Positions 45,099 to 57,154 of a stretch of DNA of 64,000 bases are shown piece after piece; position 1 is the stretch's first letter, and every line of letters begins with the position of its first letter. The translations under genes and the position numbers were made by a program. This stretch comes from Halichoerus grypus (taxonomy: Eukaryota > Chordata > Mammalia > Carnivora > Phocidae), in the NCBI RefSeq assembly GCF_964656455.1, contig NC_135712.1, positions 72,607,239-72,671,238 on the forward strand, written 5' to 3'. The notes beneath the pieces were generated by a model that did not search any database, was not told where the DNA came from, and was given only the letters and a program-made list of their open reading frames with translations.

Positions 45099-45394
45099 GA
45101 GTTTTAAAAGTTTTTAAATATAATTTGGATACAATCCTCTTTTATCAGATATGTGATCTGCCAATCTTTTCTCCAAATTCTTTTTTCTTTTTTTCTCCAA
45201 AGTGTTTTTGTTTATTTATTTGTTTTTTATTCTCAAAACGTTGTCTTTGAAAGAGCTCTTAATTTTGGTAAAATCTAATTCACTAAATTTTTGTAAAGCA
45301 CTGTGCTTTTTGGTGTTGTATCTAAGAAATATTGGCCTAATCCTGGGTCACAAGGATTTTCTCCTATGTTTCTTGGAGAAATTTTGTAGTTTTA

Positions 45395-45578
45395 GGGGCA
45401 CTTGGGTGGCTCAGTCAGTTAAGCATCTGCCTTTGGCTCAGGTCATGATCTCAGGGTCCTGGGATCAAGCCCCGTGTTGGGGTTCCCGCTCAGTAGGGAG
45501 TCTGCTTCTCCTCTCCCTCTGCCCCCCTCCCACCCTTGTGCTCTCTCTCTCAAATAAATAAAAAGTCTTTAAAAAAAA
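45395..45578 (+). mobile_element. CAN-SINE, full length, nested in L1
   Basis: GGGGCACTTGGGTGGCTCAG to CAAATAAATAAAAAGTCTTT. The perfect 17-bp TSD GAAATTTTGTAGTTTTA lies at 45378-45394 and 45579-45595. Confidence 0.97.
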
Positions 45579-45985
45579 GAAATTTTGTAGTTTTACATTT
45601 TATATTTAGGTTTAAGATCTATCATGGGTTATTTCTTGAATATGATGTGAGGTATAGATTGATAGATTGAAGTTCCTTTTTTTTTTTTTTGCATTGTTTA
45701 TCCAATTATTCCAGCACAGTTTGTTTAAATAGATCACTTTTTCTTCACTAAATTTTATTTCTGCCTCTCTGTCAAAAATCAATAGACTATATACATGTGG
45801 TGTCCACTTGTGGATTCTCTGTACTGTTCTATTGATCCATTTGCCCATTGCTACACCAATATCATATTGTGAAGGTTACTGTAGTTTTATATGGATCTTG
45901 AAATAAGATCGTGTTCAGTCTCCAATTTTGTTCTTTTTCAAAAGTGTTTTGGCTATTCTAGTTTCTTTGCATTTCTAAATTGGAC

Positions 45986-47404
45986 AGAACTAGCCTTCTG
46001 TGGGACGTACAGACGAGAGTCTAAACTTTAAACCACACTTGCCATCAGCTCCTTATGAAAGAGGATTCAGAGATAGATACTCAGTCACTATCACTTCATT
46101 TAGAAGTACAGTACACAAGTATCTTGAAGGATAGGTGTTTAAATAACTTGAAAGACAGGAAGCGAGGGAGGAGGGAAGATAAGCTTCATGGAAGAGATGA
46201 AATTTATTGGTAGAAATTTGATAAGTAGGGAGTAGATGGAAGATGAGTTAGCATCCAGAGAGAATAATATAAAGTATGTTCAGCAAGAATTCCAATTAGA
46301 TTGTAAGAAAGTGTGCATAAAGAATACAATGGGAGACAAAGCTGAAAAAGTGGGTTGTCTTCAGACTATAGAGAGTCTTGAAATGGAGGTTGAAGAGTTT
46401 GTGCTTAATTTTCTGGGTGATGAGGAGCCATGATGTTTTTTTGTTTTGTTTTGTTTCAGAGAGGAGGGTTTTTAAGAGGGAAGGGATTGTCATGAGAGTT
46501 GAACCAACAGCATTAACTGAACCACCTCAAGCTCACATCCTGTTACAGATCCAATCACATCTCACCTGCTGGCCACTGGAGGCAGGAGGAGGAGGAAGAA
46601 GAGGAAGGGAGGGCTAGGACTTGTGGGAGAGGCTGGTTGGCCACAGGGCTTTAATTTCAATGGAATGTTTTCATGGGCATTGCCTTTCCCTTCCTGGATG
46701 GGTGAATGAGTAGAGTTTCCTTGGGAGTGTTTTTCTTGGGCACTTTCATTGAGTTTCAACTAAAAACACAGGATATTGGTATGGATCTTCATGGTTTAGG
46801 TTGAATTGCAGGCCACTCCCAAAACTTCCTTGAGGTTACATTTTATCCAACCCTTCTCACTGTTCAAATGCCTACTGAGCACAGATTTATAGAATGCCAA
46901 AGCTGGAAAGGGCCTCCGGGACCATCTGAACCATCCTTCTCCTCTTACTCCCACTGTTCTGTGAAACAGTGATAGTGGGAGAGTAACTCGATTCCAGTAA
47001 CATGAATCTGATGGTACCATTTACTCTGTAGAACCCTTCAATGGCAGCCCAAGATCTTTAGCTGGTGTGACCATGCATCCTGGTCTTCCCAGAATAGTCC
47101 TAGTTCTTCCTTGTTCCTCTGGTGCGATTATTCATAGTGACCCCAGTCACTCTCCAAAGTGAACCAATCTGGATGAGAAACTGTACGGTCACCCTAAGTA
47201 ATGCTTTCCAAAGTATGGGCCATCGTGTGGAGTCAGGCATGGGGGTGGGGGGTGGGCTCTTAGAGTTACTGTAGAGGGTTTGAGTCCATCATGCTTCTAG
47301 AGTTTCTCAATCAGCAGAGCAACAGTAAGACTGCTTCATTTTAATCGTCTAAGATGAATGTTGAAGTCAAGTATAAGAATCCCTGGAACATCCCTGGGGA
47401 CATA
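45986..47404. other. Unassigned sequence, partly old repeat
   Basis: 46170-46440 (GGTAGAAATTTGATAAGTAG, AGAGAGTCTTGAAATGGAGG) may be an old unnamed repeat. 46850-47020 has MIR-like words. No gene is visible. Confidence 0.35.
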
Positions 47405-47880
47405 ATGACCTAAGGGATCCAGCCCGCTTTATCTGGCCCTTCCCCTCCCTGCTCATCTCCTAACTGCCTGTGGTCCTGCCCTAGGGATAATTCTTGGTGA
47501 CAAGACTCTGCCACACTGTTCAGGACTCAGTGCTCTCGAACACGTTTCCGTCTTCTGGAAGACACGTGCCACTCCCACCTGTCTTGTCGGACTCATGAGT
47601 GCCCACCCTTCCTTCCACGCTCAGAGTTGCCACTCTCCTGTCGCCCTTCCCACACAGGGCAGAGCTGAACTCTCTCTTCTGAGCCTCCCTGTGCCCTGTT
47701 CTCTTCTGTCCTGGCACCCCCCGTTAACACTCTATAGGGGCTGTATTTGTTGACATGCATGTCTCCCTCTTGGTCTGTGAGCAGCTCAAAGACGGCTGTC
47801 CCTAAGCTTTGAGCATGGTGCCTGGCCCAAGGAAGGGATGCAGGAAACGTTTGCTAAGTGCATTCATTCAATCTGTATTT
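47405..47880 (+). repeat. L2 element
   Basis: CATAATGACCTAAGGGATCC, CTGCTCATCTCCTAACTGCC, GCTCAAAGACGGCTGTCC, GGTGCCTGGCCCAAGGAAG and AACGTTTGCTAAGTGCATTC are in L2 3' order. Confidence 0.65.
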
Positions 47881-48590
47881 ATTGAGCATTAACTTTGTTC
47901 CAAACACAATACGGCAGGGGACCCAGAAGGGTATGCAACAGTATCCCTGTGACTGGGCATTATAGCCCAATCCCTGAGCCGACGTGGCACGAGTGTGTGG
48001 GCCAATCTGCATCGTGCATGTGTGCATGCACATGTCTGTGCTGGCTGGAACCTTGGGCTCCTCTCAGGAAGCCAGAACCCTTCAGAACAAATCAGTCTTT
48101 TTCCGTGCAGTTTCTTTGTGAATTAAGAAGCATAAATCTCTGATCTATTTAAAAACAGGGAAAGGGAAGTCTGTGGAGGCTAAAATAACTTTCTCAAGGT
48201 CACCGAATTGTGTGGTTGGTCCCCTGGGAGAGAAGCCTTGTGCCTTGGACCCGGCTTCACCCAGGGGGAGGGGTGACTGGGATCCCACCAAGCCCTGCCC
48301 ACTCACATGGGAGGTGGGGGGAGGTCCCCAGGGTTGTGTGTAGGGGACAGGCCGGCTGTGTCGGTGCCTGTCACCAGGCAGGGGCCCCTCCCAGGAGCTG
48401 GTCCAAAGCCTCAGAGGCTGAGCAGAAGCCCAGCAGAAGCCCAAGTGCTGTTTGTGGTGAGGAGGACTCTGTTCTCAGTGGTTTATTTGTCTAATTCCTG
48501 GAGTGAGAGGGAAGGTTTGCAGCTGGGGCTGAAGTAAATACCAGGTCCTGAGGAGCTCAACAAAGGATAATGCAAAGTGCTAAAGCAAAA
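47881..48590. other. Unassigned sequence
   Basis: 47880-47920 has MIR-like words. The rest is GC-moderate unique DNA without coding signal. Confidence 0.4.
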
Positions 48591-48680
48591 GAAGAGGGAG
48601 ATGCAGAGGGAGAGAGGGAGGGGGAGGAGGAAGGTTGAGGGGAGAAGGAAGATGGGGGAGGGGAGGGAGAGAGATTGAAA
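48591..48680 (+). repeat. Polypurine (GAGG)n tract
   Basis: About 90 bases of mainly GAGG/GGGAGA words with few pyrimidines. Confidence 0.85.
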
Positions 48681-49870
48681 TCTGGAGACCCTCAGGCTGA
48701 GCCCTGATTCAGCTGTGGAGAGGGAGGAAAGATTCAGTTTGCCCTCAGAATTCGGTAAATCTGTCTCCTTCTCTCTCTCTCCCCACACCCACCACCCCAC
48801 TTTGTCACCCCAATTCATTTCTGCCTTGAAAGAACCCTCCCCACCCCAGCTCAGAGAATTCTTTCTCCTTGCAGTCGGAGGTTTGACAACTTTGGGCTGC
48901 CCCTGGGTTCCTAATTTGGGCCTCCTCCTCCCTGCTTTCACCACCTCCTGAATTCCATATTTGAACTCTCTTCAGGACAGAGAAGAGTGAGGCTAAAAGG
49001 GGGCCTCCCAAAGGCCCAAAGGGAAAGGTGACAACTCCCGCGGGAGGTGTCAGTCTCCAGGTCAGGCTGGGGATGGTGGGGGGGCCACCCTGGCAGAAAC
49101 CCAGGCCAGCCTGCTCTGTCCATGGCCTGGGAGCTTGCCCAATCTCCCTTGAGGTAAGGACTCCAGCTCTGAGCCTCTATTAAATTCCATAACAGGCTCT
49201 TCCAGTTCCAAGCAAATAAAGAGCCACAGGGAGGGGAAAGAAAGTGACTTGGAGGTGGTGGAGAAATGCCAGGTGCTGGCATTTCTGAACCCTGAGCCCT
49301 GGATTCCTTAGCAACCCTCAGGCTTTGCCAGGGGCCTCCTTCCGGCAAGCCCCAGGCCTTCTCCCACCCCCCACACTGCGTCTCTCTGCTGCTTGAATCC
49401 TCAGCTGGACGCCCAGTGCCTCCTTGTCACTTGCTCGGCATGCCACGCATGCCCTTCCACTTCTTGGGGTCACTTGCCTCCCCTGTGGGCCCATCAACAC
49501 ACCCAAGTATAGCTGAGTGTAAGGAGGCCAAAGGGATTGAAACAGCTTTCACTGGAGAGAAAAAGGAAGGGTATTCCTGTGTACTGAGGGGTTGTGATGT
49601 GAGGGGCATGCAGTCTTGAGCTTCCGTCTGGAAGGCTGTCTGCAGTGCGGTGGGACACCCTGCGCAGCGACCGCCCTCCCCCTTCTGGGAAATCCGGCAA
49701 AAATCCAGAAAGTGGGAGCTGCTGCAGGAGGGCCCGGCAGGGTGGCCAGAGCCCTCCCCAGAGCCTCCTGGGACCAGCCTGACAGCACGGGAGGGCCCAG
49801 TGTCCCGGACACCCTCCTTGCCTTCCCTTCCTCCCTTCCCACTTAGCTCCCTCGAGTCAGGAAGGCATGG
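48681..49870. other. Unassigned sequence
   Basis: Moderately GC-rich with many overlapping chance frames (up to 153 codons at 48944-48483, crossing the purine tract). No domain was recognised. Confidence 0.4.
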
Positions 49871-49874
49871 ACTT

Positions 49875-49950
49875 GGTGCCTGTTCTAGTACTCAGCACAT
49901 AGTAGGTGCTAAACATATTTATTGGATGAACGAATGAATGAATGAATGAT
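49875..49950 (+). repeat. L2 3' end with (GAAT)n
   Basis: GGTGCCTGTTCTAGTACTCA, GCACATAGTAGGTGCTAAAC, then ATATTTATTGGATGAACG and a (AATG)n run are the L2 terminus. Confidence 0.75.
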
Positions 49951-50863
49951 GAAAACATGAACCAAATAGGGAGTGGAGTAGTGAGAGACAGAGGAGGTGG
50001 AAATCGGGAGTGGGCAGAGCCTGGGGACAAGGGTGGAGAGATGAGAGATTGAAAGGGAGTTCTGCGTTCTGGGGCAGATAATGTGCACTTGCAGTCCATG
50101 AGTCACACCCAGCTAACTGGGAGGCCAGCATAAATAATTCCACAGTTCCCACTGTCTGCACACACCGACCCCCATTCGGCAGTAGGCCTATTGGGACGGT
50201 AATTCAGGGATTCTGGTCTCAAAGCTGGAGGACCCCTGGGACCATGGGATCCAACGCTCCTAAATAACAGATAAAGAAACGAGTTAAAGGCAGGCAAGTG
50301 ACATTGCCAAGGTCATTCTGAGTTGGGGCAGGGCCCATACCATCTCCAGGTCACATTCTTCTGGTTCCACCTGTCCTCCTCCAGGGGATTTGAAGAGGCA
50401 GATTTTCCTGGACAACATTGATTGATGGTTGTGACTCATGAGCACATGGAACCAGTCAGACCTGGCCTTTCTCTGCCCTCCCTTTTGAAATCACCTCCAG
50501 CCCTCGAGCCTCTTGTAACCTCTTCTCTACTTCACCCCTGCTCTCACCAACCAAGCTGCCTGCAATCCCCAACCTTTAAAAAAAGAAGCACACATTTTGC
50601 TAGAATCATCTCAGGGGGCCCCTTATAAGAAATTCTTTGTTTATATCTAAATTCCCCAGATATTGGGGGTGTCTCACTCATCTGCTTCTCCACAGAGACA
50701 GCACATAGTAGGTGCTCAGTCAGAGTTTGGTGTTGGGAGGAGGTAGGGAAGAATGGAGACCAGAACTCTAGGCAGCCTGGGGAGTCATGAACTTTATGAG
50801 CTTTGTTAGTGGGTCTTCTCAGCAAAGCCCTGCTCCTGTGGTGTGGCCAGGAGAAGTGCTTTT
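49951..50863. other. Unassigned sequence with MIR/L2 patches
   Basis: 50265-50330 (CAGATAAAGAAACGAGTTAA, CATTGCCAAGGTCATTC) looks like MIR. 50697-50720 (CAGCACATAGTAGGTGCTCA) looks like an L2/MIR end. The rest is unassigned. Confidence 0.45.
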
Positions 50864-51042
50864 TTTTTTAAGATTTTATTTATTTATTTGAGAGAGAGAG
50901 AATGAGAGAGAGCACATGAGAGGGGGGAGGGTCAGAGGGAGAAGCAGACTCCCTGCCGAGCAGGCAGCCCGATCCAGGGACTCCAGGATCATGACCTGAG
51001 CCGAAGGCAGTCGCTTAACCAACTGAGCCACCCAGGCGCCCC
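50864..51042 (-). mobile_element. CAN-SINE, antisense
   Basis: AAGATTTTATTTATTTATTT, GAGAGAGAGAGAATGAGAGA and GAGCCACCCAGGCGCCCC. The perfect TSD AGGAGAAGTGCTTTT lies at 50849-50863 and 51043-51057. Confidence 0.97.
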
Positions 51043-51057
51043 AGGAGAAGTGCTTTT

Positions 51058-51653
51058 ATGTGCCTGTTAGACAAGCAAAAAATGCTTGCTATTAGTCCTG
51101 CATTTATACTCAAATATATGCAAAGGACTGAAGTCGGCTCCCAAACCAAATTAAAATCAAACCAGATCATGTAGGTAATGGGGACTGTTGCTGGAGTGGG
51201 CTTGTGAGCCCCTTGCCTTTGCACATGAATTTCCAGAGATGCAAGCACAAGCTTCCTTCAATAACAATTCATGACTCAGTTCACTTGCAGTCTAATTCCA
51301 GCGTTACTATCTCACGGCCGTGAGTAGTCAGGAGCAGCTGTGGGATGGGCACTGGCAGAGGACACATCATGTGAATTTTGTTTTGATGGCTCTTTTGGAG
51401 TGGGGTCTGCAAAATTACATATTCAGTTACTTAAATATTTCAATCAAGGGGGAAAAGAAAAACACGAGGAATGGCTTTCAGCCATACTTCAAAGATGGCA
51501 GCTAACGTGCTCTTACAAGGTCATAACCAAAGTCAAAGAGGAGTTTAGAGATTCCCAGCCTGGACTTGTCATAACCAATAGTGTTTCTTGTAATTTCAAG
51601 TGATGTCACAGGTAGCTTGAAATACAATTAAGTATACTTTAGCCTAGAAATTT
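51058..51653. other. Unassigned sequence
   Basis: Nothing recognised. Confidence 0.4.
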
Positions 51654-51680
51654 ACACACACACACACGCACACACACACA
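51654..51680 (+). repeat. (AC)n microsatellite
   Basis: About 13 AC units with one GC interruption. Confidence 0.9.
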
Positions 51681-52094
51681 CCCCAATGATGCTTGATTAC
51701 GTACATTTGCCATGTAACACTTTTGCTTAGAGTTGGCTTGTGGGACAAGAACAAACAAGAAATCAAGCAACAAGCAGGCAACCCATATCCAAATGTGGCA
51801 AGGCCACTGGAATTGCCTTTAAAAGGAAAGAAAAAAACTTTACAAAATAAAAACTCTCAAATAAGAAAAAATATAAAACTTCAGAGAGGGAAATTCCTAT
51901 TAAAGGGGAATAATAAATGGAAACAAATCCTGAAAACTTTCAATGTTTGGCTACCATCGTTCCGTGGTGGTTAGGAATATTTTGGGAAATACAATTAAAA
52001 TTACTTTCTTAAGTTACTGGAGCAAGTGTGTTGAAGTGGACCAAACAGGGCCCTAGGTTTTAACTGTATTCTGTAAAGGGCACAGAGGGAAAGA
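51681..52094. other. AT-rich unassigned sequence
   Basis: A 93-codon K/N-rich frame (51693-51974) has no domain. Nothing else was recognised. Confidence 0.4.
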
Positions 52095-52345
52095 AGGCTA
52101 AAAGGAAGGGTGGGACTGGTTTTTGAGGGGTCTTGTAGGCCTTCCGAAGGAGTCTGAACCTCATGGGCAATGAGGGCTACAGAAGATTTTGCAGGGGAGA
52201 GGGGAGAAGGTGGGAGTTGTGTTTAGCAGAACATGTCAGTAGCCTCGTGGAGAGAAATGGGTGGAGGGAGAGGTAAAAAGCCCCGTTGGGAGGATGTAGC
52301 AATAACTGACGTGGGAAAGAGGGAAGACACTTGAGCTGGGGTAAA
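52095..52345. repeat. Ancient purine-rich middle-repetitive element
   Basis: GAGGGGTCTTGTAGGCCTTC, GAGTCTGAACCTCATGGGCA and ATGAGGGCTACAGAAGATTT resemble 'GGGCCTTGTAGGCCATGG' and 'TTTGGATTTTATTCTGAG' of the common old repeat also seen near 57.4 kb. Confidence 0.5.
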
Positions 52346-52519
52346 GATGACAGGATAGTATGGTGGGTGGTATTTAGATAGAATTATCCGAGCTCTTGGT
52401 GGACAATGATGGCGAGTAGGCGTGAGGGGAGGAGAGGAATAAGAGAGAGCTCTGAGCCTGGGGATCTGGGAGGACGATGGTCATTAGATCCTCAGGTGCT
52501 ACTCTGGCCAGAATCACAG
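52346..52519. other. Unassigned sequence
   Basis: Nothing recognised. Confidence 0.4.
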
Positions 52520-53015
52520 CCACTGACCACAGGTGTCTGGTGAGCCCCTGAGATGTGGCCAGTCTGAATTGCGATGTGCTGTCAATACAGCACATACACC
52601 TGTTTCAAAGAGTAAGTACCAAAAAAAAAATGTCAAGGGGTGCCTGGGTGGCTCGGTCGGTTAGGCATCTGCCTTTGGCTCAGGTCATGATCCCAGGGTC
52701 CTGGGATCGAGCCCCGCTTTGGGCTCCCTGCTCCGCGGGAAGCCTGCTTCTCCCTCTCCCACTCCTGCTGCTTGTGTTCCTGCTCTCGCTATCTCTGTCT
52801 CTGTCAAATAAATAAAATCTTTAAAAAAAAAAAGAATGTCAAATATCCCATTAATAATGTTGCTTGTGGATTACATGTTGAAATATTATGGATATATTAT
52901 AGGGTTAAATAAAATATTGAAATTAATTCGACTTTTTTTTTTTTAACTTTTAAACAATGTGGCTACTAGAAAATGTTAAATTGCCTACGCGGCTGGCACG
53001 CGATCTCTCTCAGAC
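52520..53015 (+). mobile_element. hAT-Charlie-type DNA transposon (MER3-like), split by SINE
   Basis: GAGATGTGGCCAGTCTGAAT, TGCGATGTGCTGTCAATACA, then after the SINE TCAAATATCCCATTAATAAT, GATTACATGTTGAAATATTA, AATGTGGCTACTAGAAAATG and CAGACAGTGCTG match a known old hAT consensus in order. The exact family name is uncertain. Confidence 0.65.
52637..52833 (+). mobile_element. CAN-SINE, full length, nested in hAT element
   Basis: GGGGTGCCTGGGTGGCTCGG to CAAATAAATAAAATCTTT. The TSD includes AATGTCAA on both sides (ending 52636 and starting about 52835), with surrounding A-runs. Confidence 0.96.
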
Positions 53016-53585
53016 AGTGCTGCTCCCGTGGCTGCCCATTACACTTTGATTCACATCCAAATTTCTCACCATGACTGTCAAGGCCAGCTGACCTCTGCCA
53101 GCCTTGCTGGCCTCAGTGTGGGCCACACTCCCTTCGGTCAGCAGGTTTCAGGCACGCTGGCCTTTCTGGTCTCCCAGCATGCCAGTGCTCTTCCCTGCCT
53201 CGAGGACTTGGCCTTGGCCGTGGCCCTGCCTGTACCTTCTCTCCCGAGATCTTAACCTGTTGGATCCTTCCACCATTCACACACCATCCGGCACAGATCT
53301 CATCTCGAGAGTGCTTCTTTGGACCACAGCTGTTTCTAAAACAGTTTTATCTCCTTCCTGCAATACCACTCTATCCTCTTGCATTTTTATTTTCCTCAGA
53401 ACACTTCATCTGTATGGCACTTACCTTGTTAACTGTTTTGTTTAATATTTTCCTATCTCTTCCTGATTACTATGTAAGCTTCTAGAAGGCAGGGACCCTG
53501 TCTTCTTTCCCTCTGTATCTGCAGTGCCTGGCACCGTGCCTGGCACTTACGGGTGTACAATCAGTATTGATGAATGAATGAATGG
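53016..53585 (+). repeat. L2 element, long fragment
   Basis: CGTGGCTGCCCATTACACTT, GACTGTCAAGGCCAGCTGAC, AAGCTTCTAGAAGGCAGGGA, GCCTGGCACCGTGCCTGGCA and TGATGAATGAATGAATGG run through the L2 3' half to its end. Confidence 0.82.
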
Positions 53586-54219
53586 AGAAATGCAGAAACA
53601 TTGGAAAGTGAAAGTTTTGGGGAGTGTCTCAATTGTTATTTGCTGTGTTTTACACCATCCCCAGACTTAGTGGCTTGAGAAAGGACACTGGCCGGCCTGG
53701 ACCCTGAGAACAGAAGCCACATCTTACTGTCTGAATTAGACTGACTTCATGCTCTTCCTCTGTCTTCATTAGCAGAACTTTAGTATTCCTCTCCGTTAGT
53801 ATGAGTGTAGTTCTCCAGGAGTCTCCCGCCCAGGGAAATGGTTCGATTGTTCATTAAAGGAACTTCCCGTCCACTCTTCAACGGGAGATAGCGACAGACA
53901 GTCTGTGTCTTAAGATTCTCTGAATTGCTCAGCTGGAAATCCCTGCCTTGATGTTTCCAGCAATCTTGGATTGTCACGTGGTGATTCTTGCCCAATTCTA
54001 ATTATACCCCCGTACGGAAAGACTGTCTTAGACCAGGCTTCTAGTTATCAATACGTTCTGACCTTACCTCCCCTCTTGGAGATGCTGACAAAGCTCTGCT
54101 AGGTGTTCTCCCTTACTACAGTAAGCAATGAAGTTATTTTTGTCTTATCCACAGGTCGTGCTCATTTTACTTGGGGCCAGCTTTATAGGCTTAACAGAAC
54201 CACTGTCATTGTGTGGGGT
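53586..54219. other. Unassigned sequence
   Basis: Nothing recognised. An antisense 71-codon frame has no domain. Confidence 0.4.
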
Positions 54220-54645
54220 GACGGGGCTCAGCCGGCCAACTCTTCGGCTCCACATGCTATGGGCTGCGCTGCTGTCATCTTGGGCCTCCACCAGCTGAAA
54301 CATCCAAGATGGCTCCCTGGAACGTCTGGTGTGTTGGTGGTGACGGCTGGAAGGCTGGCCTTGAGCTACGATACTGGGATGGCGGGACCTCTCTGTCTCT
54401 CCAGGTAATCTTGAGGCTTCTCCCTCTCCGTGTGACCGCTCCACCAGATCTCTCTCTCCATCAGTGTAGCTGAATTCTCACAGTGGCAGCTCAGGGCTCC
54501 CTGGTGTGCAAGAGCGAGGCTGCCAGCCCTTCTTAGGGCTTAGGCCTTGAACAACAGCACCTCTGTCACCTTCTGCTCATATAAACAGTCACAGGGCCAG
54601 ACCAGAATCAAGGGGAGGAGAAAAAACTCCACTTCTCCACTGCGG
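54220..54645 (-). mobile_element. Ancient LTR-like repeat, same broad family as 12.2 kb
   Basis: GTCTGGTGTGTTGGTGGTGA, CGGCTGGAAGGCTGGCC, GAGGCTGCCAGCCCTTCTTA, ACAGTCACAGGGCCAGACC and AGAATCAAGGGGAGGAG follow, in order, an old mammalian repeat with a MaLR-like layout. The orientation is tentative. Confidence 0.5.
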
Positions 54646-55695
54646 ATCTCCCAGAGAGCTGAATTCAGAGACTGAGATGCTTGTTAGCCATCATGATTGG
54701 GGAGAAGAGTGGAACCAGAGGCTGGGCAGGGCTGAGAAGGTGGGGAGCCTTCTCCTCAATCCTCAGGCTGAAGCCCTGGGGCTGAGTCAATCCTGTTGCA
54801 TGAGCAAAGGAGCCCAGCAATGTTTTCTGAGCAACCCCAGTATGCCAGGGAGGCCCTGGGCTGATCTTAGCAGAGGGATGCAGAGAAAAGCATCCAATTG
54901 TTTCTGTGTGCCGGCCTAGCAGGGAGAGACCCAACAAAGACACTCAGGACTCCGGAAGATAATAATTAAATGCCGAGCGGAACTGTAATGATTATTAGCA
55001 TTGCTGGCATTCAGAAAAGAAAAATAGTTTCCCTAAGCTGTTGTCAAAGACTCATTTTCTTAAAATATAAACATTCCAGTTATAAAAGTAGCATACCCAC
55101 TTTACAGAATATTCAGAAAATGGAGAAAGGAAAAGCCTCATCCATATTCTCCTTTCCTAACCCAGCCACTCAGACAGTGCCGGCGTGCTCCCTCCCAGCC
55201 TCGTCCTGTGAGTGGGTGCTGTGGGTATGCTTGGGAGTTGTTAAGGAAGGGTGGCTTTGTGGGGCTTACTCACGGGGTTACAGAGAGGACTTCTCGGTCC
55301 TTTACAAAGGACCCACTGGGAGAAATGGCCCGGTGAGGGCTCTTCCTGGGTCTCCTGTCATTCATCAAACCAGGACGGCCAGAGTGAGTGGCAGACAAGG
55401 GCAGTATAAAGAGTCTCCCGGGAACTTTGGGGAAGGCAGGTCTTGGTGGATCCCTGGTAGGGTAAGCAGGTGCACTGGGGTCTGAGGCTGTGCCTGGAGG
55501 TGGGAAAAAGACAGAAGGAAGGAGGCAAGGAAGGAGGGAGAACATGCCAAGACAAATGTTGCCTCGGGGTGCAGGGTGAGGGTGGCATGGGCTTTCTTTG
55601 AGGCCCTGGGTGCCATGGTCAGCCATTCATATGCCTTGCCCAGGCTGGCCAGAGGTAACATCTTCTGTCTTCACTGACTGGGTCCACAGAATTGG
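54646..55695. other. Unassigned sequence
   Basis: A 171-codon plus frame (54970-55485) has no domain and mixed composition, so it is taken as chance. 54790-54900 has weak MIR/L2-like words. Confidence 0.4.
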
Positions 55696-55699
55696 GTTG

Positions 55700-56015
55700 G
55701 GCTTTTTGTTTTACTGGCCTTCGGGGCTTCAGGGGTCACCTCCTCAGTGAAGCCTTCCCTGATTACCCATTCTAAATTAGACCCTAACCCCACTTCAGTC
55801 CCCTTCTACCCTGAGTCCTATTTTAGTTTCCTCTTAGTATCTACCACGAGTTGACATTCTCTCCTTCATTTATTTATTTCTTTTCTTTTTTATTGTCTTC
55901 TGCACATGGGAATAGAATGTGTGCTGAGAGCCACGGCCTGGCCTATCCTGTTCTCTGCAGAAGCTCTGGTGCCTGGAACAGAGTAGGCACTGCACTAATC
56001 CCTAGTGATTGACTG
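55700..56015 (+). repeat. L2 element
   Basis: GTCACCTCCTCAGTGAAGCC, TTCCCTGATTACCCATTCTA, then GTGCCTGGAACAGAGTAGGC and GCACTGCACTAATCCC are in L2 3' order. Confidence 0.78.
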
Positions 56016-57154
56016 ACTAGCCAGTCCCCACCGGGAGCTGCTTCGTTGGCCAGTGACCCACCCTGGTGCAGGATGCCCCTCCCTGCGGGTACTGGGTCCG
56101 GAGCTGCTGGTGACCCGAACAAACACTAGCGTCTCCTCTAAAGAAATCCCTCAGGTAAGAAATGCTCATTTTGATCTACCACAAAACCGAATGCAAAACA
56201 CTGGCAGTCACAGACAGGAGAGAAAAGCCCAAACACATTGTATCTAGAAAGTCAGCAACCGCTTCATGCCTAGGGGACATTCAGCTTACAGGGACCATAA
56301 ATGCAAGAAGCATTTTTTTCTGAGGTGGCCTCATCCATAGCTGGTGCTCTAGAATCACGTGTTACACCCTTCTATGCTTTCCCCCACTGCTTTCCCTGGG
56401 TCCCAGTGTGACTCATTCACCTATTACAGGATGGCTCTTTTTCAAAGCAGCCATGCACATAAGATCTTCAAAACCGGATGCTTTTCTTACTTCTTAAAGT
56501 TTGGGATTTACTTTGCCATTCCCTCTGTAGAATTTTTGATTCTGAAAAATTCCTGGTAATTCATTTGTGCTGAGGATCATTAATCTTTATGTTTAAAAAA
56601 AAAAGTTTGCCTTCGATTGCATGTATTCTCTGACACTTGGGAGACAAGAGGAAGGAAGGAACCTGCAGTTCTCGTGCCCTGAGAGATTTTAGTTATGCGT
56701 ATTAAAGCAGCAAAGCAGGACTGAGAACAGATTTCCGGCTGCTCCAAATTGGTTCTGGTTACGTATGTAGCAAAAGTGCATGGACCGTGGAGACTGAATT
56801 TAGGCTTCCCTTGGAAGGCAGCAGGAAAGTGTTACTCATGCAACCACGGAGACAAGCTTTAGAGCGGGGCTCAGTCCCCTCCGACGCTGCAGAGAATGAG
56901 GGAAGGAGAGCACTCCAGCCAGAAGATATGGGTTCCAGAGACCTACTTTCTAGCTGCCTCCGGGGCCAAACCAACTACTCTCTTTGAAACTGATTATCCA
57001 CATTTGCTAACGGGTTAACATTACCAGTCTTACTTACCTACATGAATTGCTTTTGGGATCAAATGAGGCGGTGTTTGTGAAAGCATTTTGTGAACCTTGA
57101 AGTATTATTCAAAGGTCGGTTGTTGTTTTTACTAATATCCAGCCTCTTACTATA
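56016..57154. other. Unassigned sequence
   Basis: An A-run lies at about 56595-56605. 57000-57110 has MIR-like words (GCTTTTGGGATCAAATGAGG). No gene is visible. Confidence 0.4.

Larger units (their letters stand above)
43755..45985 (-). mobile_element. L1 LINE, 3' part, antisense, broken by three SINEs
   Basis: Reading minus strand, this is the L1 3' region and ORF2 end. Marks on the plus strand are TTGACATATGCATGCGCCCA, GTCATATAAATGGAATCATA, ACCTGGGAGTGGAATGGCTG, CATCCTTGCCAGCACTCG, CTCATTGTGATTTTAATTTT and CACCAATATCATATTGTGAA. The ORF2 part is full of stops. SINEs sit at 44638, 44912 and 45395. About 1.65 kb of L1 remains without them. Confidence 0.93.

Noticed and set aside
54970..55485. 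171-codon plus-strand frame as a gene
   Set aside because: No domain, no promoter or splice context, and overlapping minus-strand frames of similar length.
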